The notes under the pieces: generated by a model
The model's database searches: none
What the model was told of the DNA's origin: nothing
The model's input: only the letters and a program-made list of their open reading frames with translations
Shown: piece by piece, positions 41,311 through 48,442 of the stretch
How the letters are laid out: the number at the start of each line of letters is the position of its first letter
Numbering within the stretch: position 1 is the first letter of the stretch
Position numbers and translations under genes: made by a program
Source of the DNA: Colletes latitarsis
Lineage: Eukaryota; Arthropoda; Insecta; Hymenoptera; Colletidae
Assembly (NCBI RefSeq): GCF_051014445.1
Contig: NC_135134.1
Location: forward strand, 3,377,672 to 3,441,671
Length of the DNA: 64,000 nt
Direction of reading: 5' to 3'

Positions 41311-42199
41311 AACTGTCAATTAAACCTGGTTGCGATTAATATTTTAGAGGATAACGCCGGTTATGTCTGGCTTAGGTCTGGGATTTGCCCTCATCTGGCT
41401 CGTACTTTCGCATTGCTCGTATACTTGTTGGCCAGATCCAGGGCTTTTTCGGGTTTGTATCCCGTCGTAATGTGGTACCGCACCGAAGCAGTCAATGTAA
41501 CCTGGTTGCGATGAATATTTTGGAGGATAACTCCGGTTATGTCTCGGTTAGGTCTGGGATTTGCCCTCATCTGGCTCGCACTTTCGCATCTATCGCATAC
41601 TTGATGGCTAGATCCTGGCCTTTTTCTGGTTTGGATCACGTAGTAATGCGGTACCACACCGAAACAGTCAATTAAACCTGGTTGCGATTAATATTTTAGA
41701 GGATAACGCCGGTTATGTCTCGGTTAGGTCTGGGATTTGCCCTCACCTGGCTCGCACTTTCGCATTTTTCGCATACTTGCTGGCCAGGTCCTGGCCTTTT
41801 TCTGGTCTGTATCACGTAGTAATGTGGTACCACACCGTAGCAGTCAATTAAACCTGGTTGCGATTAATATTTTAGAGGATAACGCCGGTTATGTCTCGGT
41901 TAGGTCTGGGATTTGCCCTCATCTGGCTCGCACTTTCGCATTTTTCGCATACTTGTTGGCCAGATCCTGGCCTTTTTCTGGCTTGGACCACGTAGTAATT
42001 AGGTACCACACTGAAACATTCAACTAAACCTGGTTGCGATTAATATTTTAGAGGATAAGGCCGGTTATGTCTCGGTTAGGTCTGGGATTTGCCCTCATCT
42101 GGCTCGCACTTTCGCATTTTTCGCATACTTGCTGGCCAGATCCTGGCCTTTTTCTGGTCTGTATCACGTAGTAATGTGGTACCACACTGAAAACGTCAA

Positions 42200-43186
42200 T
42201 AAAAGCTGGTTCCGATTAGTATCTTAGAGGATAACGATGGTTATGACTGGGTTAGTTCTGGCATTTGCAATCATCTGGCTCGTACCTTCGCATTTTTCGC
42301 CTACTTGTTGTCAAGATCCTGGGCTTTTTCTGGTTTGGATAACGTAGTAATGCGGTACCACACCGTAACAGTCAATTAAACTTGGTTGCGATTAATATTC
42401 TGGTGGATAACGCCGGTCATGTCTCGGTTAGGTCTGGGATTTGCCCTCACCTGGCCCATACTTTCGCGTTTTTCGCATACTTGTTGGCCAGATCCTGGGT
42501 TTTTTCTGGTTTGGATAACGTAGTAATCTGGTACCACACCGTAACAGTCAATATCAGCTGGTTCCGAATAGTATTTTAGAGGATAACGCCGGTTATGTCT
42601 GGGTTAGGTCTGGTATTTGCCCACATCTGGCTCGTACTTTCGCATTTTTCGCATACTTGTTGCCCAGATCCTGGCTTTTTCTGGTTTGGATCACGTAGTA
42701 ATGCGGTACCACACCGTAACAGTCAATTAAATCTGGTTGCGATTAATATTTTAGTGGATAACGCCGGTTATGTCTGGGTTAGGTCTGGAATTTGCCCTCA
42801 TCTGGCTCGTACTTTTGCATTTTTCGCATACTTGTTCGCCAGATCCGGGCCTTTTTCTGGCTTGGACCACGTAGTAATTTGGTACCACACTGAAACAGAC
42901 AATTAAATCTGGTTCCGGTTAATGTTTTAGAGGATAACGCCGGTTATGTCTGGGTTAGGTCTGGTATTTGCCCACATCTGGCTCGTACTTTCGCATTTTT
43001 CGCATACATGTTGCCCAGATCCTGGCCTTTTTCTGGTTGGGATCACGTAGTAATGTGGTACCACACCGAAACAGTCAATTAAACCTGGTTCGGATTAATA
43101 TTTTGGGGGATAATGCCGGTTTGATATGGGTTAGTTCTGGTATTTGCCATCATCTAGGTAACACTTTCGTATTTTTCGCAGACTTG
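42200..43186 (+). repeat. Irregular right edge of the young satellite array
   Basis: The last five or six monomers before the non-LTR insertion carry many private substitutions not seen in the neighbouring HORs: ACGATGGTTATGACTGG near 42235, ATTCTGGTGGATAACG near 42398, ATTTTAGTGGATAACG near 42748, and TTTGGGGGATAATGCCGG near 43102. No higher-order copy was found. Degenerate monomers at an array margin are the classic expectation when homogenisation acts mainly on the interior. Confidence 0.8.
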
Positions 43187-43204
43187 GATGGGGTGCGGTG
43201 ATGG

Positions 43205-43232
43205 GGTCACCAACCTGTGGAGGCTGGTGACC
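43205..43232 (+). other. Hairpin near the 5' edge of the non-LTR fragment
   Basis: Arms GGTCACCAACCT and AGGCTGGTGACC (12 nt, one mismatch) enclose the 4-base loop GTGG. It lies about 20 bp inside the insertion. It may be an RNA structure of the element's 3' region. Confidence 0.6.
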
Positions 43233-43492
43233 ACATCCTCGCATGTGATCCCGGATGTTGGAGCGAAAGCTCTCGCGGACCCAACACCGGTATGAAAGCT
43301 TTGCGTGGCTGAATGTGTGTGTGAGTGGCCCGAGGCATGGGATATTTGCCGCGGGTGTTACCTAAGGCTGCAGGTTGGCCCGTTGGCTGCAGATGAGTCC
43401 AGCGGCTAACGTGGCCACCCAGTCGGCAGCTTAGTCCTATGTCACGGGGCCGTGGGCGCTGGTGACCAGGCGCCTGCGGTTGAGTGGGAGTG

Positions 43493-43516
43493 CGGTGGGA
43501 GGAGTGCCTCCCACCG
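43493..43516 (+). other. Perfect 10-bp hairpin in the non-LTR fragment
   Basis: Arms CGGTGGGAGG and CCTCCCACCG pair perfectly around the loop AGTG. Together with the 10-bp palindrome CAGGCGCCTG at 43467-43476, it suggests a folded 3' untranslated RNA. In R2-like elements such structures are recognised by the element's own reverse transcriptase; whether that applies here is inference. Confidence 0.6.
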
Positions 43517-43686
43517 GGACGGGCCTGAAAAGGCACGACTCTGTGATGTCACACTAGAGCTCCCGGTCCCTTGCCAGGCGTCTGGGGATGGTCACCGTGG
43601 GGTTTTAGTCGGCAAGAGTCGGACACTACCCGCCGGCCCGCCCTTCGGGTCGGCCCGCGGCTGTCTATGAGGATTTCCCCACGTAC

Positions 43687-43704
43687 AAAAAAAAAAAAAA
43701 AAAA
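43687..43704 (+). other. Poly(A) tail of the non-LTR element
   Basis: Eighteen uninterrupted A residues directly between CCCCACGTAC and satellite sequence. This sets the element on the plus strand and marks its 3' end. Confidence 0.9.
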
Positions 43705-43920
43705 GGTTCTTTTTCTGGATAGGATCACGTATTAATGTGGTACCACACTGAAATAGTCAATAAAACCTGGTTTCGATCAATATTTTAGGGGATAACACCG
43801 GTTAGGTCTGGGTTACGTCCGGTATTTGCAATCATCTTCCTCATACTTTCGCATTTCTGGCATACTTGTTGGCCAGATCCCGGGCTTTTTCTTATTTAGA
43901 TCACGTAATAATGTGGTACC
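43705..43920 (+). repeat. Satellite fragment between the two retroelements (older class)
   Basis: 216 bp of satellite, somewhat more than one monomer. It shows older-class variants such as GATCAATATTTTAGGGG, ATAACACCGGTTAGGTC and GGGTTACGTCC. It ends GTGGTACC, the copia target site. Confidence 0.85.
43916..43920. other. Target-site duplication, left copy (GTACC)
   Basis: GTACC immediately before the left LTR matches GTACC immediately after the right LTR. Five bp is the usual size for copia integration. Confidence 0.92.
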
Positions 43921-44177
43921 TATTGAACTTTATTTACTAATAATATAACAACAGTGGTTTATAACATAAGCAGTAATGTATAAAATTTAATAAACACGTA
44001 ATTTCTGTATGGTACAAATGAAACAGACTGGAAATGAATGAACAAAATATGTATGAGAAACAAAAACGCAATATCACAGATCGATAAATTTTGTCGTCAC
44101 TTCGCGTTCCTTCAACGCACACACACAAAACATTCATTCATCTAGATTCGTTGTCCTAGATTCGTTGTCCTCCAACA
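43921..44177 (-). repeat. 3' LTR of the copia element
   Basis: 257 bp. In element orientation it begins TGTTGG and ends TTCAATA, so the termini are TG and TA rather than the usual TG and CA. An AATAAA polyadenylation signal (element sense) lies at 43929-43934, close to the 3' end. A tandem 14-bp repeat (CTAGATTCGTTGTC on the plus strand) occupies 44142-44155 and 44156-44169. It differs from the other LTR at seven sites, at 43956, 43978, 43985, 44008 and three within 44101-44117. The 66-codon open frame inside it is not regarded as a gene. Confidence 0.95.
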
Positions 44178-44186
44178 CCCTTCCTC
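44178..44186 (-). promoter_or_regulatory. Polypurine tract
   Basis: Element-sense GAGGAAGGG directly abuts the start of the 3' LTR. This is the standard position for the primer of plus-strand DNA synthesis. Confidence 0.8.
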
Positions 44187-44199
44187 AACGATATACATT

Positions 44200-45936
44200 C
44201 TAAAATTGTTTTATTTGTTGATGCAGTGCACACTTTTCTGCCATATATTTTAATTTTACTTTTGCAAGAGGTTTAGTTAACATGTCGGCAGGCATTTCAT
44301 CTGTAGGGCAGTATTGATAATCTATTTTTCCCCGATCCTTAATGTCTTTTATATTATGGAACATTGTATCAATGTGCTTTGTCCTATTGTTAAACTTCTT
44401 GTTGGATGTGAGTTTTAAGCAACTTTGGTTGTCTTCGTAGATGATTGTGTCCTGGGTCCCTTTTCCAAAATCTTCCAGTAGACGTTGTATCCATACAGCT
44501 TCTTGAGTATCTTCGGCAAGGGCTATATATTCCGCTTCAGTAGACGATAGTGAAACACATGGCTGCTTCCTGCAAGCCCAACTTATCGAAGCTCCGGCAA
44601 ATTGATACAAATATCCGCTATTCGACTTTCTATCGTTTCTGTCTTGTGCCCAATCGGCGTCTGCAAAACCAATTAGTTTCTTGCTTTTAACCCTTTGACC
44701 AAGTTTCAGTTCATAATCAATTGTTTGTTTTAAATAGCGAGCGACTCTTTTCGTTTCTATCCAGTTATTTGTTGTGGGATGCTTGTTGTGTTGGCTTAAA
44801 ATAGCAACGCTTGCGGATATGTCCGGTCTACTGTTTACTGCTACGTACAATAAAGCACCGATGAGCTGTTGATACCTGTCACTTTCTGGCATTTCTGATC
44901 CATTTTCTTTATATTTAAAATACGTGTGATCTAAAGGTACACTTGATCCTTTTGCATCTTGAAGATCGAATCTGTGTAATATTTTTTTAATATATTTCCC
45001 TTGATTTATGCTGTAAAAACCTTCTTCATTTCTTCTAATCTCTATTCCTAAATAATGTTTCAAGAATCCTAAGTCATTCAAACAAAAATGTTTCTTTAAT
45101 AATCCGGCTGTCTTATCAATTTGGCTATCATTTTTTGCTGGAATTAAAATATCGTCAACATAAATAATAACATAAATCAGTTCTCCTTTATCTTCTTTAG
45201 TATACAAACATGAGTCTGCCTGACTTTGTTTGAAATCATATTTCACGAGCAAATCGTTTAATTGGTCATTCCAAATTTTGGCAGCCTGCTTCAAACCATA
45301 GATGCCCGTTTTAAGTCTGCAAACATAGTCATCTTTTTTACCAGGTATTTCATATCCTTCAGGTTGCTTCATAAATATCGTCTCGGTTAATTTCCCATTT
45401 AAAAAAGCAGTTTTTGCATCAAAATGTTTTATCAACATACCTTTTTGTCCAGTGACCGTTAAAAAAGTCCTGAATGTAGATTGTCTTACTACCGGTGCAA
45501 AATTTTCATCGTAATCCGTGCCATATTTTTGTGAAAACTCTCGAGCAACAAGTCTGGCTTTATATTTCTCCACACTTCCATCGATGTTTCGCTTAATTTT
45601 AAAAACCCATTTACACGAGACTATATTTATGTCTTTTGGTTTGGATATGATTTCCCAAGAGTCGTTCCCCAATAAGGAATTAATTTCGTCATCCATGGCC
45701 CTTTTCCAATGCTCTTTATCAGATCCTGACATTGCTTCCTTCGCACTTCTTGGTTCATGTTCTGTATTTAGGACCATGTTTGACGAAGCTACATACCTAT
45801 CTGGTGGTACTCCTTTATTCGTTCTTTGAGACCGTCTGCACTGTATGCGATCCGTTTCCTCATGATCACCGTTTGTCTCTTTACTTGACATATATTCGTC
45901 TGTACTTGGTCCGTCGTCTGATTTTTGATCGTCAGC
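44200..45936 (-). pseudogene. pol: copia pol segment: reverse transcriptase and RNase H
   Basis: An open stretch from the in-frame stop at 45937-45939 to the terminal TAG at 44200-44202. Counting from the first internal Met (codon at 45889-45891, 563 residues), the copia-type reverse transcriptase spans roughly residues 75-320. It has HFDAKTAFLNG with catalytic D158 and YVDDI with D246 and D247, plus the conserved YGLKQA stretch near 198. RNase H follows from about residue 405, with FADADW (D411/D413), SLSSTEAEY (E452), YEDNQS (D487) and a late DMLTK (D536). All catalytic residues expected for RT are present, so this part looks biochemically intact. It would only be made by read-through or as part of a polyprotein, and the upstream TGA, one base from the serine codon of a nearby sister repeat, separates it from integrase. 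The internal Met is probably not a natural start. Confidence 0.93.
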
Positions 45937-47802
45937 TCATTCTTCACTGGATGACTTTTCACTTTCAACATCTTGATCGTCAGCTGATTCTTCACTGGGC
46001 GACTTTTCCCTTTCAACATCTTCATGGTCGTCTTCCGTGCTGTCTTTTATTTTCGAAAAAATGACCACATTGTCCATCGGTTTATATTCGCTTACTAAAT
46101 CTAAAAACACAACGTCGCAGCTGATCTTGATGCGATTTGTTTTTGTGTCTAATAAACGAAACGCCTTTGATTCATCGGAGTAGCCAACGAATGTAAATTT
46201 CTCAGCTTTGTCGTCTAATTTCTTCCTCTGTTCCTTATGTATGTGTATGTATGCACTGCAACCAAAAATGTGTAAATTTCCGACATCGGGCTTTTTCGAA
46301 AACCACAATTCATATGGGGTTTGATCGATTGCTTTCGTAGGTAATCGATTCTGTAAATAGTTAGCTGTGTTTACAGCTTCTCCCCAATATTTCTTATCTA
46401 AATTACCATCGAGCAGCATACATCTTGCCATCTCAAGTAGCGACCGATTCTTTCGCTCAGCAACGCCATTCTGCTGAGGTGAATAAACTGTTGTATACTG
46501 TGCTTGAATCCCTTCCTGTCTCAAATAATTCTTTAAATCTTCATTAACATATTCTGTTCCCCGATCCGATCTTATTATCTTTGTTTTTTTCTTAAACTGT
46601 GTTTTCATTCTTTCTACATATTCTTTTATACATTTTGCTGTTTCATTTTTATGACTCATAAGATAAATAGTCGAGAAACGAGAATAGTCGTCGATAATTG
46701 TTAAAATGTACCTTTTGTTGCTCGGTGTTACTGTTTGCATAGGTCCGCACACGTCCGTATGTATGAAATCTAGAATTGAATTTGTCTTGCTTTTTGATAC
46801 TTTTGAGAAAGGTAATCTAGCCATTTTACCCTTAACGCAGCATTCACAAATCATCTGCTGTCCACAATTCTTAATCTTGATACCTGTGGCTAGATCTTTA
46901 TTAGCTAAAAACTTTATGGCGTTAAAATCTCTATGCCCGAAGCGACGGCGCCAGGTATGCTGGCAATCCGCTGTATGCCCATTAACAATAATTCCGCTTG
47001 CTATATATACTTTTCCAATTGTACTTACTTGATACAACTCGGGTGACAATTTCGCAATCGCTTGTAATTTGTTGTCCTTCATGATCTTACAATCGTTTTC
47101 GTCAAACGTCAATCTGTATCCATCTTTCACCAGTTCCTTTACTGATAATAAGTTTGACCCAAGTGTCGGCACATATAACACATCGCACACTTTTATTTTG
47201 GAAGTCGCATTAGAGTCCAATACACAATCTATTACACCCGAAGCGATTCCTTGCACTTCAGCAATCTTTTGTTCATCTGCAAGACACACTTGACCTTTCC
47301 TTCGCGTGTCGAATTCTTGAAAAAACTTCGTCGAAGTTGCCATATGGCTTGTTGCCCCAAAGTCGACGATCCATACATTTTTATTGTCCTCTTGATGCTT
47401 CTCCGTTCCAAGATATGCTCCATCAGAAATTTCTGCTCTTGCATAAAAACAATAATCATTCGAAGAATCTTGCGAGACTGCATCAGCTTTTTCTTTTTTA
47501 TCTATCCAGGCTTTATATTTTATACAATCTCCTTTAAAATGCCCTGATTTTTTGCAAAAATAGCAATTTTTCTTCGACTGCGTGCTGTTTGTATTTTTGT
47601 ATCCAGTTTTCAACGCGGTTTCTGTACACTCTCTTGTGACCTTTGCCCCTTTACGTCTTTTGTATTCGTCCATTAATTTACTTTTTACAAGTTCTAACGT
47701 AAAATCACCTTCGGGCCTGCTTTCAAGTGCTGTCACGAGAGTTTCATAGGATTCTGGGAGATTCCCAAGCAGCATTGCACCCATAAGATTGTCTGGTAAA
47801 TC
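45937..47802 (-). pseudogene. pol: copia Gag C-terminus, protease and integrase segment
   Basis: Open from the codon after the stop at 47803-47805 to TGA at 45937-45939. Residues are numbered from the Met at 47782-47784 (615 aa). A Gag zinc knuckle of CX2CX4HX4C form lies at C74, C77, H82 and C87. The protease centre is at 141-143 (WIVDFGATSH), where the family has D-S/T-G; here the middle residue is Phe, which probably abolishes activity. The pre-integrase zinc motif is at H276, H284, C313 and C316. The integrase catalytic triad is D344 (HTDVCGP), D407 (RSDRGTEY) and E443 (GVAERKN), with the canonical 35-residue D-E spacing. The C-terminal part contains a short acidic repeat (ESADDQDVE-like) near the TGA. 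Confidence 0.93.
47362..47364 (-). other. Protease catalytic Asp codon with altered neighbour
   Basis: GAC encodes the expected catalytic Asp of the copia protease. The next codon (47359-47361) is TTT (Phe) where the aspartic protease motif has Ser or Thr. One base change from TCT would explain it. Confidence 0.75.
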
Positions 47803-48148
47803 CTATCCGAGGGCAGCTAATTTTTCAAAATAACCGTACATTGTGGTAATATGTTCCTCCATGTTGCCATTTTCTTTCATGGCTGTTCTACATAATTGTT
47901 TTAGCAACAATACTTTATTCGTTAACGTGGCCTTTTGGTGATATCCTTGTAGAGAATCCCATACCTCACATGATGTTTTGACATTCCTCATGTGCTACAG
48001 TTGGCTGTCTTCTACTAATAGTCCTATTGTAGCGCGTGCTTCATTATCCTTTTGCACCCAAACAGCATCTTCCGTAGCGGGTCTTTCACTTCTTATCACT
48101 TCCCATAGTTTCTCCTTAATTAACAGAAGTTCCAATTTGTAACTCCAT
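47803..48148 (-). pseudogene. gag: copia gag N-terminal segment, broken
   Basis: The likely Gag start codon is at 48146-48148, 18 bp past the primer-binding site. Its frame stops after ten codons. The typical Gag sequence (LLLIKEKLWEVI) is already present in a different frame from about 48133. This indicates loss of the intervening N-terminal region with a frame change. The second frame runs through VWVQKDNEARATIGLL, hits TAG at 47995-47997, and continues as a UBN2-type Gag region (EVWDSL, LLLKQL, EEHI, FEKLAALG) to a second TAG at 47803-47805. Both stops are in frame with the downstream protease-integrase segment. No functional Gag can be made from this copy without suppression. Confidence 0.85.
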
Positions 48149-48166
48149 CACTTTAATTACTGTCCA

Positions 48167-48180
48167 CTGGGCCCATAACC
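48167..48180 (-). promoter_or_regulatory. Primer-binding site, copia type
   Basis: Element-sense GGTTATGGGCCCAG directly follows the 5' LTR. From memory it matches the primer-binding site of Drosophila copia, which is primed by an internal fragment of initiator tRNA-Met rather than by the tRNA 3' end. This supports a copia-lineage element in an arthropod-like host. Confidence 0.85.
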
Positions 48181-48437
48181 TATTGAACTTTATTTACTAA
48201 TAATATAACAACAGTAGTTTATAACATAAGCAGTAATATATAAAGTTTAATAAACACGTAATTTCTGCATGGTACAAATGAAACAGACTGGAAATGAATG
48301 AACAAAATATGTATGAGAAACAAAAACGCAATATCACAGATCGATAAATTTTGTCGTCACACCGCGTTCCTTCAACACACACACACAAAACATTCATTCA
48401 TCTAGATTCGTTGTCCTAGATTCGTTGTCCTCCAACA
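48181..48437 (-). repeat. 5' LTR of the copia element
   Basis: 257 bp, promoter-bearing LTR in element orientation, 97.3% identical to the 3' LTR by my count (7 differences). It shares the TG and TA termini and the 14-bp tandem repeat at 48402-48429. The ATG start of gag lies downstream, past the primer-binding site. Confidence 0.95.
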
Positions 48438-48442
48438 GTACC
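48438..48442. other. Target-site duplication, right copy (GTACC)
   Basis: GTACC follows the CCAACA end of the right LTR and continues as satellite (ACACTGAAACCG). Satellite phase resumes exactly where it was interrupted. Confidence 0.92.

Larger units (their letters stand above)
1..43186 (+). repeat. Young-class 176-bp satellite array
   Basis: About 245 head-to-tail monomers, all in one orientation. The spacing between successive occurrences of the block ATAACGCCGGTTATG is 176 bp; for example the TAACG at 1 recurs at 177. Recognisable sub-blocks in each monomer are a doubled TTTCGCAT about 9 bp apart, TTGGCCAGATCC, a T-rich CTTTTTCTGG, GGATCACGTAGTAATG, GGTACCAC (KpnI core) and AGTCAATTAAACCTGG. 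Variants fall into recurring types: endings GTTGCGATTAATATTTT or GTTCCGATTAATATTTT, a CATCTATCGCATACTTGATGG type, and a TTCGGGTTTGTATCCCG type. No gene is present. Length near a nucleosomal repeat is typical of centromeric or pericentromeric satellites, but location on the chromosome is inference. Monomers become irregular from about 42.2 kb to the right edge. Confidence 0.97.
43187..43704 (+). mobile_element. 3' end of a 5'-truncated non-LTR retrotransposon (LINE-like)
   Basis: About 500 bp of non-satellite, visibly GC-rich sequence ending in an uninterrupted run of 18 A. It starts inside a monomer right after CAGACTTG and ends before GGTTCTTTTTCTGG, the next part of a monomer. About 14 bp of satellite (the TTGGCCAGATCCTG part) is missing and no target duplication is evident. 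It contains strong hairpins at 43205-43232 and 43493-43516. The tail contains GGGGTTTTAGTCGGCAAGAG, which reminds me of 3' ends of R1-clade insect elements. That assignment is from memory and tentative. No convincing reading frame survives, so I read this as 3' untranslated region left by incomplete reverse transcription. A processed transcript or a SINE is a less likely alternative. Confidence 0.7.
43921..48437 (-). mobile_element. Ty1/copia LTR retrotransposon, nearly full length, defective
   Basis: A 4,517-bp element read on the minus strand. It has two 257-bp LTRs, a 5-bp target duplication GTACC at 43916-43920 and 48438-48442, a primer-binding site next to the right (5') LTR and a polypurine tract next to the left (3') LTR. 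The pol order is Gag, protease, integrase, reverse transcriptase, RNase H, which defines Pseudoviridae/copia as opposed to Ty3. The coding frame is interrupted by in-frame stops at 47995-47997, 47803-47805 and 45937-45939, and the start of Gag appears to have lost sequence. The copy is therefore non-autonomous. The LTRs differ at 7 of 257 sites, so the insertion is not brand new. It sits inside the satellite palindrome GTGGTACCAC. Confidence 0.97.

Noticed and set aside
43207..43670. Open frames of 109 codons (minus) and 72 codons (plus) in the non-LTR fragment
   Set aside because: They are low-complexity, Pro/Arg/Gly-rich frames expected in GC-rich sequence. No reverse transcriptase or nucleic-acid-binding motif is visible.
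45518..47547. Plus-strand frames of 66-110 codons opposite pol
   Set aside because: They are antisense shadows of the clearly recognisable copia pol coding strand.
43937..48397. 66-codon minus-strand frame present in both LTRs
   Set aside because: It lies wholly within the 257-bp LTRs and is duplicated only because the LTRs are. No known domain.
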